From the NCBI RefSeq assembly GCF_017592335.1, contig NZ_JACNMP010000006.1, positions 1 to 64,000 of the forward strand: DNA of 64,000 bases, written 5' to 3'. The notes under the pieces were generated by a model. It did not search any database. It was not told the DNA's origin and saw nothing but the letters and a program-made list of their open reading frames with translations. Position 1 is the stretch's first letter. Each line of letters opens with the position of its first letter. A program made the position numbers and the translations under genes. Shown here in pieces: positions 55,951 to 64,000 of this stretch. This DNA is from Pseudaestuariivita rosea. Its GTDB lineage: Bacteria > Pseudomonadota > Alphaproteobacteria > Rhodobacterales > Rhodobacteraceae.

Positions 55951-57294
55951 GTGTCATTGAGTTTGGGTCAGAAGGCCGGTTGGGGTCTGGCTGACATGGG
56001 TATTGCCGTCTTTGTCGTCGTCAAACAGCTGCTGGTTCTGGCTTTTCTGAATACCTATCTTGGCGTGCCCATCGCGCTGGCGGGCAGTCTGACGACGGCG
56101 GTTCTGATCTTTGACATCATCTCGGACCCGCTGATCGGCTATCTGTCGGACCGCACCAGCAGCCGCTGGGGCCGCCGCGCACCGTGGATGTTTGTGGGCG
56201 CGGTTGTGCTGGCCCTTTGCATGATCGGGATATTCGCGGTGCCGCAGGGGTTTTCGACCTTGGGCAACATGCTGTGGGTGGGGGCGTTTTTTGTGCTGGC
56301 CACCATCGGCTTTACCATGGTCGCGATCCCCTATGGCGCCATGGTGGGCGAGATCACGACGAACCCACAAGAACGATCGCAGATGACGGCCTGGCGGATG
56401 GGGTTTGCCTCGGTCGGGATCCTGATTGGGGGCGCGGTCATCCCGCTGATTGCCGGGGACAGCCGTCAGGGGCATGTGACTGCGGCGATGGCCGTCGCGC
56501 CCCTGATCATCGCGGCGATCTGGCTGTCGCTTTGGGCCACACGCCGCGCGCCGCGTCACGCCAGCCCGTCGATCGGCAGCATCGGGGCCAACTTCAAACT
56601 GGTGTTCGCAAATGGCGCTTTTGTCCGACTGACGTTGCTTTACGGCGTCATGACGCTGGCGATTGCGATTATCACCGCGGGTCTGCCCTTTGCCGCGCTT
56701 TATCTGATTTTGGACAACGGGCAGACACTGTTATCGGGGGCGGCGAGTGCTCTGTCAGTTTTGTCGCTGATGTTTGCGGCTTTTGTCGTGGGGTCGATCC
56801 TAAGCCAGGCGGTCTGGGTCTGGGTGTCGGCGCGGCTGGGCAAGCTGAACGCGCTGGTTCTGGGGCTGGCGCTTTATATCATCCTGCTGATCGCGCTCTT
56901 CACGCAACTGCCATCGGTCAATGTCACGGCGATTGCAGGGATGTTCGTACTGGCGGGGATGACGAATGGCGCCTATCAGCAAATCCCCTGGGCGATGTAC
57001 CCCGACCTGATGGATATCACCGCGGCTGAGACCGGCGAAACGATCGAGGGCGCGTTCAGCGGTCTGTGGCTGTTCGGTCAAAAACTGGCCAACGCCCTGG
57101 CGCCGCAGGTGCTGGGGCTGATCCTGGCCGCCTATGGCTGGCAAGAGACGACGCAAGGCCGCGTTGACCAGACCGATGCGGCCGTCACGGCGCTGCATGT
57201 GTCAATGACCCTTGCCCCCGCCGCGATCCTTGCTGTAGCGATAGCGGGATTGGTTTTGATATATCGTCCGGCGGTGAGGCATGGAATTTCCTGA
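55951..57294 (+). CDS. GPH-family (glycoside-pentoside-hexuronide) cation symporter
   Basis: 447 residues from a GTG at 55951 with GGAGG upstream. Twelve likely membrane segments. The GPH signature is clear: DIISDPLIGYLSDRTSSRWG with RRAPWMFVGA, and the mid-loop motif YGAMVGEITTNPQERSQM. GPH transporters (MelB-like) couple sugar uptake to Na+ or H+; several alphaproteobacterial members transport other substrates. It overlaps the following hydrolase gene by 14 bases. Confidence 0.88.
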   Translation: MSLSLGQKAGWGLADMGIAVFVVVKQLLVLAFLNTYLGVPIALAGSLTTAVLIFDIISDPLIGYLSDRTSSRWGRRAPWMFVGAVVLALCMIGIFAVPQGFSTLGNMLWVGAFFVLATIGFTMVAIPYGAMVGEITTNPQERSQMTAWRMGFASVGILIGGAVIPLIAGDSRQGHVTAAMAVAPLIIAAIWLSLWATRRAPRHASPSIGSIGANFKLVFANGAFVRLTLLYGVMTLAIAIITAGLPFAALYLILDNGQTLLSGAASALSVLSLMFAAFVVGSILSQAVWVWVSARLGKLNALVLGLALYIILLIALFTQLPSVNVTAIAGMFVLAGMTNGAYQQIPWAMYPDLMDITAAETGETIEGAFSGLWLFGQKLANALAPQVLGLILAAYGWQETTQGRVDQTDAAVTALHVSMTLAPAAILAVAIAGLVLIYRPAVRHGIS

Positions 57295-58156
57295 AACAAC
57301 AGAACAGGTTGATAAGTATCTAAGCGCGACCGAGGCCAATGTGCCCAACCTGCGCGACGGCGTCGAAAAGCGCGTTATCTGGGCCAGGCCTGACAAATCG
57401 AAAACCGATATTGCGGTTGTTTATATCCACGGGTTTTCCGCCACGTCCGAAGAAATCCGCCCGGTTCCTGATCTGGTGGCCCAGGCGCTGGGGGCCAATC
57501 TGCACTATACGCGGCTGGCGGGCCATGGGCAGGACGGTGCGGCCATGGGGCAGGCCGGTTTCGGCGACTGGATGGACGACGCGCGGCAGGCCATTGCGAT
57601 CGGAAATGTCATCGGGGAAAAGGTTCTGATCCTGTCCTGTTCGACCGGTGGCACCCTTGTGCCGATGCTGCTGTCTGACAATCCGACCGACCGCGCCGTG
57701 CTGGGGGCTGTCTTCGTGGCGCCGAATTTTGGCCTGTCGCGGCGGATGCTGCGCGTGTTGCTGTCGCTGCCAGGGATCGAACGCTGGGGGCATCTGCTGG
57801 TTGGGCGCGAACAGGGATACGATGTGATGTCGGACCAGCATCAGGCCTATTGGACGACCCGCTTTCCCACGCGCGCCGTCTTTACGATGCGTCAGGCGGT
57901 GCGGACGGCCTGGCGTGTGAACGCCCACCGCATCAAGACGCCCGCCCTTGTCATCGCCGATGACCGCGACAAGGTCGTCAGCACCCGCGATGCCCGCCGC
58001 TATTTCGGGCGATGGGGCGGCCCCGTGACATTTATCGATTGGGAAACCGGCCCCGACGACGACCCCAACCATCACCTGATCATGGGCGATATCTTCAGCC
58101 CGTCGCAAACGCAGCCCGCCACACAGGCCATTTTGGACTGGTTTCACAAATTATAG
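57281..58156 (+). CDS. Alpha/beta hydrolase
   Basis: 291 residues. Oxyanion motif VVYIHGFSATSEEIRPVPDL near 47-66, nucleophile Ser in LILSCSTGGTLVPML (near 118), acid Asp in LVIADDRDKVVST near 230, and His near 264 (HHLIMGDIF). No signal peptide, so probably cytoplasmic or membrane-bound. Overlap with the transporter gene by 14 bases implies a joint role, perhaps hydrolysing a transported ester. The substrate is unknown. Confidence 0.85.
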   Translation: MEFPETTEQVDKYLSATEANVPNLRDGVEKRVIWARPDKSKTDIAVVYIHGFSATSEEIRPVPDLVAQALGANLHYTRLAGHGQDGAAMGQAGFGDWMDDARQAIAIGNVIGEKVLILSCSTGGTLVPMLLSDNPTDRAVLGAVFVAPNFGLSRRMLRVLLSLPGIERWGHLLVGREQGYDVMSDQHQAYWTTRFPTRAVFTMRQAVRTAWRVNAHRIKTPALVIADDRDKVVSTRDARRYFGRWGGPVTFIDWETGPDDDPNHHLIMGDIFSPSQTQPATQAILDWFHKL

Positions 58157-58240
58157 ACAAACCCCATTGCCCCGACGTAAAAACGTCGCTTTACTTAAGG
58201 TATAGTTGTCGTTGTAGATCACTCATTTCAGGGGCTGTTC

Positions 58241-58813
58241 ATGAATTTCGAAGCATGGATCATCACGCTGCGCCATATCGAGGGGCAGATCAAGACGCAT
58301 ACGCTGGCCTTGAAGGTCAACGATTCACCCGACAAGAACACACATTCCTATAATGAACTGATCCGCAAACTGGATCGATGGGAACGCCAGCTGACGCTGA
58401 TGCAGCGCGATCTGGCGTCGCAATATCACAATGTCGCCTATCGGCACGGGCGGCCCAAAAGCTATCCCGAGGTGCAAAGCCGCAAGGACCGACTGGGCAA
58501 TGTCAACCGCCTGAACGCTCAGGTCGATGATCTGCTGGATGCGCTGGACAAGATGCGCAATGCGATGGGCGTTCCGAATAACCCCAACCGGTCGCTGATG
58601 AAGGGCTTTCAGAAGGGGCTGAAGGAACTGACGAAGGACATCGATCCGGATGATTTCATCCAGGTGATCGGACATAATCCCGGACCGGCAGTGCCAGCGG
58701 CGCCCCCCGTGACCGGCAATCAGATCACCGGCGGCATCGTTCTGGCGGTGGCTGCGATTGCCGCGATCAAGCGGTATCTGTCGGGCCGCAGCCGAAAGGA
58801 CGACGCGGCTTAA
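58241..58813 (+). CDS. Coiled-coil protein with C-terminal membrane segment, unknown function
   Basis: 190 residues. Residues 1-115 are helical with heptad-like charge (KLDRWERQLTLMQRDLA; NAQVDDLLDALDKMRNAMG). A proline-rich linker (NPGPAVPAAPPVTG) precedes a C-terminal hydrophobic helix (GGIVLAVAAIAAIKRYL) and a basic tail. It could be a tail-anchored protein. No family recognised. It lies upstream of an endolysin-type amidase. Interpretation as a membrane partner is inference. Confidence 0.65.
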   Translation: MNFEAWIITLRHIEGQIKTHTLALKVNDSPDKNTHSYNELIRKLDRWERQLTLMQRDLASQYHNVAYRHGRPKSYPEVQSRKDRLGNVNRLNAQVDDLLDALDKMRNAMGVPNNPNRSLMKGFQKGLKELTKDIDPDDFIQVIGHNPGPAVPAAPPVTGNQITGGIVLAVAAIAAIKRYLSGRSRKDDAA

Positions 58814-58882
58814 GCGTCGTCTACATTTATTAGGCAACACCCCATTAAAACTACAGGGCGACGCATGGCTTGTGTGTGGGTT

Positions 58883-58940
58883 AGAAGCGCCCGCCCTTTT
58901 GGGCGGAATCGGGCGCTGCCCGGTGGTGACCACCGGGCGA
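58883..58940 (-). repeat. GC-rich palindromic intergenic repeat A, copy 6 (short, inverted)
   Basis: Contains GCGCCCGCCCTTTTGGGCGG and GCCCGGTGGTGACCACCGGG (palindrome of the A family). It occupies part of the 309-bp gap between the coiled-coil gene and the amidase gene. The rest of the gap (58941-59122) is AT-richer and probably contains the amidase promoter; no clear sites seen. Confidence 0.7.
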
Positions 58941-59122
58941 ATTCGTTGATGCCTTTGATGTTGAATTATTAATTCGATACCTGAAGTCTTACTTCAGCCT
59001 GCGGACTTGGCGCAGATGGCGATTTGTGTTAATTTCTGAAGCTGAAGGGGCATTTTTCGCCCGTTCGCTTTTTTGAACTTTGTATTTTTGAACCTATTGA
59101 AACAAATGATTGGAAATCTCCC

Positions 59123-59719
59123 ATGTCTTTAAGACGTATCATTATGCATTGGACCGCCGGTGGTCATTCCGCCAATAGTCTTGACCGCAAACACTATCAT
59201 GAAATTGTCGAAGGCGACGGCACCCGTGTGCAGGGCGACAAGCTGCCCGAGGCGAATGAATCCACGCGCGACGGCCATTATGCCGCCCACACACGCGCGC
59301 TGAACACCGGGTCGATCGGGCTGTCGATGGCCGCGATGAGCGGGGCGCGCGAACGGCCCTTTGCCAAGGGCAAGTCCCCCATCACTGAAAAGCAGCTGGA
59401 TGCCTTTGTCGCGATGGTGGCGGAATATGCCGATACCTACGCCATCGAGATCACGCGCGAAACGGTGCTGACCCACGCCGAGGTTCAGCGCACCCTGGGC
59501 GTCGCGCAGCGCGGCAAATGGGACATCACCTGGATCCCCGGTATGGACAAACCCGGCGACCCGGTCGAGGTCGGCGACCGCATCCGCGCGATGATCAAGG
59601 CCAAACAGGCAGAACTGTATCAACCCGACCTCCCCGCGCTGAAAGGTGCAGGCCTGGACGACCTTGGCGCACGACTTGCATCGCACATCACCGACTTCCT
59701 GGAAAACGCGCGCCCCTGA
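59123..59719 (+). CDS. N-acetylmuramoyl-L-alanine amidase, endolysin-like
   Basis: 198 residues of the Amidase_2/PGRP fold. Zinc ligands fit His8 in LRRIIMHWTAGGHSANSLD, His in VLTHAEVQRTLGVAQRGKWD (about 114) and an Asp in the same segment. The arrangement ..HYHEIVEGDG.. and TGSIGLSMAAM is like phage endolysins. No signal peptide is visible, so export would need a partner. It cleaves the bond between muramic acid and the peptide. The flanking genes are unknown, not phage structural genes. Confidence 0.85.
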   Translation: MSLRRIIMHWTAGGHSANSLDRKHYHEIVEGDGTRVQGDKLPEANESTRDGHYAAHTRALNTGSIGLSMAAMSGARERPFAKGKSPITEKQLDAFVAMVAEYADTYAIEITRETVLTHAEVQRTLGVAQRGKWDITWIPGMDKPGDPVEVGDRIRAMIKAKQAELYQPDLPALKGAGLDDLGARLASHITDFLENARP

Positions 59720-59913
59720 GCAGCGATCTTATGCAACGGGCCGTCTTTGTGATGGCCTTTTGCAGCCGCTGTAGGGGCGTATGTGAAAGTTTGATAAAAC
59801 GTCTTTAAGGCGATTGATAGGTTAGCCGACTAAGGGTAGTGTGATTGCAAAGATTTTGTATTTTTTAAAAGTTCAGCCCGGTTTCATAGTCAGATTGAAA
59901 GTAGGATTGCAAA

Positions 59914-60864
59914 ATGCCATACGGTTTTACCCAGCAAAAATCCATCAGCGGAAATGACAACCTGAAGACACTCGAAGGTCTTCATGATTTTCAGGAAAAG
60001 TTTGTTATTGGCTGGCTTATCAAACAGCCTATCGAGTATCTGAAACGATCCACTTGGATGATCTGGGGAGATCTGATGAACTGTGCCGACATATCGGTCA
60101 GGTTCGCCGCAAATTCGCTTGCAAATAGCATGCGCCTGATGCCGCTGATCAAAAGATTTAAATCCAATCTTGGAATAACTGAAAGCAAGACCTTTTCATT
60201 TGGTTTGCCCAAAGTGGATTATCAGGGGGCAGATACAACAGCGAAACAATCTGCATCGAAGCCCGCGAAGAAGGATCAACTGAACAAGCTGGAAAACACT
60301 GTCGGATATGACGACGGGTATAGTTATTTCCAGACCAAGTATCAGTCAAAAGTTGATCTTGGATTTGCAAAGCCAGTTACACTTGACGCAACGATCTATA
60401 ACAAATATCCGTTGAAAGACGGCAAGGAGAGTTCGAAGTCTTACATTTCTGCCCAGTATGAGACAGACAAAATATCCTTAAGCGACAGCTCTAGCAATCT
60501 TTATATGGTGCTATACTTCATCGGAAGTTCAGGTGTCGAGATCAAAGACGGTGAGAGTGCGCCTTATAACCTTCTAAAAACTAAGACTAAACTAAACATG
60601 GCGAAAGATATTGCCCTGACGGGTGAGCTTGCAACCGATGCTGGCGTCTCTCTTGGGTTCACGATTGATAACCTGGCAATGGATCGCCTGAACCTGAAGG
60701 GTGGTGCGAATGGCGATCTGAATAAAGGTTTCTCGGATATCTATTTTGGTGGTGATTTTAAGATAACGAAGGATTTCGCGATTGGCGCTGGTACCAATGT
60801 TGCATTTCCCGGTGGACCTAAACTAAAGAAGCTTTATCTGACCATCTCTTATAAGTTTTGGTAG
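59914..60864 (+). CDS. Beta-rich protein with outer-membrane-barrel-like C-terminus, unknown function
   Basis: 316 residues. The N-terminal 95 residues are helical with an amphipathic segment (FVIGWLIKQPIEYLKRSTWM). A Lys/Ala linker (TTAKQSASKPAKKDQLNK) leads to a beta-rich part with alternating strands (VTLDATIYNKYP, ITKDFAIGAGTNVAF) and a terminal KKLYLTISYKFW ending in an aromatic residue, like outer-membrane proteins. No signal peptide is visible. The gene is markedly AT-richer than the neighbours. RBS AGGA eight bases before ATG. No family recognised. Confidence 0.6.
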   Translation: MPYGFTQQKSISGNDNLKTLEGLHDFQEKFVIGWLIKQPIEYLKRSTWMIWGDLMNCADISVRFAANSLANSMRLMPLIKRFKSNLGITESKTFSFGLPKVDYQGADTTAKQSASKPAKKDQLNKLENTVGYDDGYSYFQTKYQSKVDLGFAKPVTLDATIYNKYPLKDGKESSKSYISAQYETDKISLSDSSSNLYMVLYFIGSSGVEIKDGESAPYNLLKTKTKLNMAKDIALTGELATDAGVSLGFTIDNLAMDRLNLKGGANGDLNKGFSDIYFGGDFKITKDFAIGAGTNVAFPGGPKLKKLYLTISYKFW

Positions 60865-61065
60865 CCTAATCTTCTTTGCCTGCACACCGCAATCTAATCG
60901 GCAGTTTTTAACCATATCCCCCTAACCACAGGTTTCCAATTGCGGAATTAGGGTTGGCTGGGTCTTTCGACTTGGGATATAGAGATGCGGATAAGCTTGG
61001 GGGCGGGGAATGGGTTATCCCAATCAGTTTAGGTACATACATTGCGCTTGTGGGGTCAGGGCGCG

Positions 61066-61776
61066 ATGAATGAACCATTGGTTCTATTGCCGGGGCTGAT
61101 GTGTGACGCGCGGCTGTTTTTCCATCAGATCAATGTGATCTCGGCCGAGCGTCCCGTTATGGTGTCACCCATCACGCAGGGCGAACGGATTGAACAGATT
61201 GCATCAGACATCCTCAGCGCGGCGCCTGCGAAGTTTGCGCTTTGCGGTCTGTCGATGGGGGGCATCGTCGCGATGGAGGTGCAGCGCCGCGCGCCTGACC
61301 GTGTGACGCGCATCGCTTTGCTGGACACCAGCCCGCTGGCAGAAACACCCGCCGTGGCCGCCGAACGCGAACCGCAGATCGTGCGCGCCAAGACCGGTCA
61401 GCTTGTCGAGGTCATGCGCGAGGTCATGCAGCCGAAATATCTGGCTCCGGGGCCGCATAGGATTGATGTTCTCAATACCTTCATCGACATGGCAACAGCC
61501 CTCGGCCCCGAGGTCTTTATCCGCCAAAGCCGCGCCCTGCAGAAACGCAAGGATCAGCAGAAGACCTTGCGTCAGTTGAAGTGCCCGGTTCTGATCCTGT
61601 GCGGCGAACATGATACCATGACGCCCGTCAAGCGGCACGAATTCATGGCCGAACTGATCGAGCATGCCAAGCTGAAGATTATCGAGGGTGCAGGCCATCT
61701 GCCCACGCTGGAAAAGCCCAAGGCCACAACTCAGGCGCTGCAGGATTGGCTTCGGCAGCCTTATATTCTGCAGTAA
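61066..61776 (+). CDS. Alpha/beta hydrolase
   Basis: 236 residues from the ATG at 61066; an in-frame TTG eight codons earlier is less likely. Motifs: EPLVLLPGLMCDARLFFHQI, nucleophile Ser in FALCGLSMGGIVAMEVQRRA (near 71), acid Asp in VLILCGEHDTMTPVKRH near 182, and His in IIEGAGHLPTLEKPKATTQA. A typical small esterase or lactonase-like protein without signal peptide. Substrate unknown. The 201-bp space upstream holds nothing evident. Confidence 0.88.
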   Translation: MNEPLVLLPGLMCDARLFFHQINVISAERPVMVSPITQGERIEQIASDILSAAPAKFALCGLSMGGIVAMEVQRRAPDRVTRIALLDTSPLAETPAVAAEREPQIVRAKTGQLVEVMREVMQPKYLAPGPHRIDVLNTFIDMATALGPEVFIRQSRALQKRKDQQKTLRQLKCPVLILCGEHDTMTPVKRHEFMAELIEHAKLKIIEGAGHLPTLEKPKATTQALQDWLRQPYILQ

Positions 61777-61935
61777 ACAGACCGTTAAAACATTTTTCTG
61801 CACATCTGACATGTAAATGCCGGGTCACCATCGCGCGGGAGTGGTCAGGCAAAGCGTTTCAGATGTCCAGAACGATGCAAAAACACCGTCAGACTGGATA
61901 ATTTTGGCCGCTTTTCATTTTATTTGACCTCACGT

Positions 61936-61956
61936 TACTCACGCAGTTTGTGAGTA
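61936..61956. promoter_or_regulatory. Inverted repeat in the 468-bp gap before the small acidic secreted protein
   Basis: TACTCAC-N7-GTGAGTA, perfect 7-bp arms. A further palindrome CACGCGCGTG is at 62058-62067. The gap 61777-62244 is AT-rich, has no convincing gene, and contains AT-rich promoter-like sequence (CAATATATAG) near 62200. These may be regulatory sites for the 62245 gene or simply chance hairpins. Confidence 0.35.
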
Positions 61957-62244
61957 TTGACGCCGGATCACAGTATTTTTGTAACAATGCAGAACTGCAC
62001 ATCGCAAAACACCTTTTTTCTTTGGGTTATTTTGCCCTTTTTCACGGATTTTTATTTCACGCGCGTGTGATGTGCGATTTTGCACAATGGGCAGTCGCAT
62101 TTTCGCCAGTACTCAATTTTTGGCACGACCCCAAATGTATCTCATCCGACGAGCGGATCACAACGATCCACCCGCCAAATCAACGGCCCATAAGGGTCAA
62201 TATATAGCACCCGCAATCCCCGCGGGACATAGAAAGGAAGACCA

Positions 62245-62508
62245 ATGACACGTAACTTCGCAATCGCCGCTATCGCTTTCGCACTGGCAACACCTGCACT
62301 GGCAAACGACAAACTGGCTGGTTCAGTTGGTGTTGAGCCTGGTCAATTCACATTGAATGAACTGGCTTCTTTGAAAGCCGCACAGGACGGTGATGATCGT
62401 ATCGCTTTCGGCTTTGAAGGCGGTTCAGAAATCGTGTCGACCCAAAGCATCGATATGGACCGTTCGGACGATGGCCGTAAAGCCGGCATCATCTCAGACG
62501 ACGACTAA
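62245..62508 (+). CDS. Small secreted acidic protein
   Basis: 87 residues with RBS AAAGGAAG. Signal peptide MTRNFAIAAIAFALATPALA (20 residues, AxA) and an acidic mature part (NDKLAGSVGVEPGQFTLNEL, ending GRKAGIISDDD). A strong terminator follows 48 bp later, so it is a monocistronic unit with a long leader. The function is unknown to me; such short secreted proteins occur in Rhodobacteraceae. Confidence 0.75.
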   Translation: MTRNFAIAAIAFALATPALANDKLAGSVGVEPGQFTLNELASLKAAQDGDDRIAFGFEGGSEIVSTQSIDMDRSDDGRKAGIISDDD

Positions 62509-62556
62509 TTGAACTGCTGGACGCCTGATCACAGCGCGTTCAGTGTCACCGGTGAC

Positions 62557-62600
62557 AAAGAAGCGGGGTTCCCCACATGGGTGAGCCCCGCTTTGTTTTT
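62557..62600 (+). terminator. Intrinsic terminator after the small secreted protein
   Basis: AAGCGGGG (62561-62568) pairs with CCCCGCTT (62586-62593), extended by CAAAG/CTTTG, followed by GTTTTT. A further palindrome GTCACCGGTGAC lies at 62545-62556. Confidence 0.85.
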
Positions 62601-62741
62601 GGATGAGGCCGCACATAATTTAGTTCAAACTGAAAAGGCAGTAGGACAAAGATATTCTCAGTATCGATGAGAAACGTCCGGTGTCGTGCGGTTAAGCCGT
62701 ATTGATGTACCGCAACTTTTCGATACCATCATTGTACAAAC

Positions 62742-63278
62742 TCAACGATCTTCGCTTTTCCGAATACTTGCAGCGACAGTTATACTGTTGTCGTTCAGGT
62801 CGAACATAACAACTTTTTTGAGTGTTCGGCAGATTTCGAGAAGTTCATCCGTCTCATCCACCTTCTCGGAAATTAACTTGATTGAACCATTACCTTTGTG
62901 AATTCTTTCGAATTTGACTGATTGCTCTGCAAGGGTTTTCTCGATCAATGCAAGATGATCGAAACGTTTATAGCCCATCCGTATTTCAAGTTGATACGAG
63001 TTCTTGTTCGCCTTCCTTCCGCTTACCTTTACAAAAACTTCGATCGTTGGAATAGGAAAGACAGCAGAAACAAATGACCCCCTTGGAGCGCTATGCAGCA
63101 GATCGGGCACTTTCTGCTTTAGGGTTGAAAATCCCACGTCTTTATTTGTGTGATTACCGGAAACCTCTTTAAACTCTGACTGTAGTTTTCGCCCTATAAT
63201 CACTGCAGCCAAGACAACAACTATAGCAATAATGCCAATGCCTGCCAAAATCCCGATCAGTATTCCTGTTGCTGTCAT
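62742..63278 (-). CDS. Membrane-anchored protein of unknown function
   Basis: 178 residues with an N-terminal membrane helix (about 5-29, ILIGILAGIGIIAIVVVLAA) and a soluble domain of about 145 residues with PIPTIEVFVKVSGRKANKNS, LEIRMGYKRFDHLALIEKTL, VKFERIHKGNGSIKLISEKV and a final FDLNDNSITVAAS. The region is AT-richer than the surroundings. I do not recognise a family; the domain may be cytoplasmic or periplasmic. Confidence 0.65.
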   Translation of the reverse strand: MTATGILIGILAGIGIIAIVVVLAAVIIGRKLQSEFKEVSGNHTNKDVGFSTLKQKVPDLLHSAPRGSFVSAVFPIPTIEVFVKVSGRKANKNSYQLEIRMGYKRFDHLALIEKTLAEQSVKFERIHKGNGSIKLISEKVDETDELLEICRTLKKVVMFDLNDNSITVAASIRKSEDR

Positions 63279-63350
63279 AACGCTCTAACTTTCTTCAATA
63301 CTGGCGACTAATACTGTTTAGAGAAACAGTGTCGGCTTACTTCAACACCC

Positions 63351-63785
63351 CTATTGCAGCCTCGCCAGCCTTTTCAACATATCTTGCAGCGCTTTCGCGT
63401 CGGTCATTTTGAATTGCCCCAGCAACTCTAGCTGATGGTCATGGGCCACCTGGACCAGATCGTGATAAACCTTTTGGCCTAAGGGCGTTAGCTGCAATAG
63501 TTCACGTCGGCGATCCTTTGCATCGGTGTCGCGTTTCAGCCAGCGGCGGTGTTCCAGTTTCGTGATCGCTCGGCTGATTTTGGTTTTATGCATCTTGGAC
63601 CGCGCGCTGATTTCCTGGGCGGTCAGGGTGCCGAAGCGACCAAGGTGAAACAGAACGCGCCATTCGGTGCGCAGCATGCCGTAGCGGTCTTTGTAGTGTT
63701 TCTGAAAGGCCAGGCTGCATTCCTCGGCCGCCTGGTTCAGCAGATAGGGCAGAAAATCGGTCAGGTCGAAGTCATCCGGGTGCAT
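63351..63785 (-). CDS. MarR-family transcriptional regulator
   Basis: 144 residues with a winged helix: LRTEWRVLFHLGRFGTLTAQ, EISARSKMHKTKISRAITKL (recognition helix) and wing EHRRWLKRDTDAKDRRRELL, then LTPLGQKVYHDLVQVAHDHQ. It is divergent from hmgA across 67 bp, so probably regulates homogentisate catabolism. The space contains TTGT-N5-ACAA (63802-63814) as a possible operator. Confidence 0.9.
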   Translation of the reverse strand: MHPDDFDLTDFLPYLLNQAAEECSLAFQKHYKDRYGMLRTEWRVLFHLGRFGTLTAQEISARSKMHKTKISRAITKLEHRRWLKRDTDAKDRRRELLQLTPLGQKVYHDLVQVAHDHQLELLGQFKMTDAKALQDMLKRLARLQ

Positions 63786-63801
63786 GGGGTTGACTTAGGG
63801 C

Positions 63802-63814
63802 TTGTTAGTTACAA
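63802..63814. promoter_or_regulatory. Possible MarR operator between marR and hmgA
   Basis: TTGT-N5-ACAA inverted repeat in the 67-bp divergent space; GTTAG occurs on both sides (63804 and 63823). The site is short and of low information. Confidence 0.3.
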
Positions 63815-63852
63815 ATGCAACAGTTAGCGGAGTGCTGTGGGAGGGCCGCGAT

Positions 63853-64000
63853 ATGAATGATCAGTCTGCGACGTTGGTAGAGGCTGAAGGCGATCAGCCA
63901 CTGCTGTTGAAGCCAAGCTATATGCCCGGCTTTGGCAATGATTTTGAGACCGAGGCGCTGCCCGGCGCGCTGCCGCAGGGTCAGAACAGCCCGCAGAAGT
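63853..64000 (+). CDS. hmgA: Homogentisate 1,2-dioxygenase, N-terminal part (runs off the window)
   Basis: The ATG at 63853 (GGGAGGG seven bases upstream) opens a frame to the window end: [20 protein letters not shown], then [20 protein letters not shown] and PQGQNSPQK. The Y.(P/S)GFGN.FETEA.PGALP.GQNSPQ block is the N-terminal signature of homogentisate dioxygenase, which opens the ring in tyrosine and phenylalanine breakdown. The iron-binding part lies beyond the window. MarR is divergent. Confidence 0.9.
   Translation, partial: MNDQSATLVEAEGDQPLLLKPSYMPGFGNDFETEALPGALPQGQNSPQK

Overview
The window is chromosomal DNA from an alphaproteobacterium of the Rhodobacteraceae, most likely the Roseobacter group. 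The evidence is GC-rich coding sequence, the sciP (DUF1153)-ctrA pair, the sspB-fumC-DUF4169-ribbon-helix-helix operon, an Entner-Doudoroff operon, heterotetrameric sarcosine oxidase, and several families of GC-rich palindromic intergenic repeats. I cannot fix a genus. Nearly all genes are housekeeping; I see no rRNA, tRNA, CRISPR array or intact prophage.

Layout. 0-5.4 kb: the 3' end of an IS630-type transposase, two tandem paralogous membrane proteins of unknown function, a YbdK-type carboxylate-amine ligase and two tandem family-2 glycosyltransferases. 5.5-12 kb (minus strand): lptF-lptG-lptD-surA-pdxA, an outer-membrane biogenesis operon whose genes overlap or nearly touch. 12.1-14.1 kb: pepA-holC. 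14.2-16.8 kb: edd-eda behind a LacI-type palindrome. 16.8-21 kb: an exported formylglycine-enzyme-like protein, a RlmI-type methyltransferase overlapping a PIN-domain gene, a lipoprotein and an M48 protease flanked by inverted composite repeats. 21.3-28.3 kb: mnmA, then sciP, ctrA, ligA, recG and a 40-residue membrane protein. 28.6-33.5 kb (minus strand): sspB, fumC, DUF4169 and RHH genes, a chromate-transport pair and a SnoaL-like protein. 33.7-38.9 kb: soxBDAG. 39.2-43.8 kb: dnaG, rpoD and a barstar-like gene.

43.8-49.3 kb: a 270-bp structured repeat island, yjbQ, an ion channel, a multicopper oxidase, nrdR and ribD. 49.6-55.4 kb: two small secreted proteins, a branched-chain amino-acid-type ABC set (binding protein and two ATPases but no permeases), and a PQQ-type sugar dehydrogenase. 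55.5-64 kb: a GPH-family transporter overlapping a hydrolase gene, a possible lysis-like set (coiled-coil/TM protein, endolysin-type amidase, beta-barrel-like protein), another hydrolase, small AT-richer unknowns, and a marR gene divergent from the start of hmgA (homogentisate dioxygenase), which runs off the end.

Most notable points: (1) four dispersed repeat families, including one palindrome that appears to have been absorbed in frame into soxD and a pair forming inverted composites around the M48 gene; (2) an nrdR leader with a perfect DnaA box and an inverted repeat that could mask the ribosome-binding site; (3) the 58.2-60.9 kb set; (4) a barstar-like gene with no visible nuclease next to rpoD; (5) an ABC operon lacking permease genes. 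Functions come from recognising protein families by eye; nothing here was confirmed by database search.
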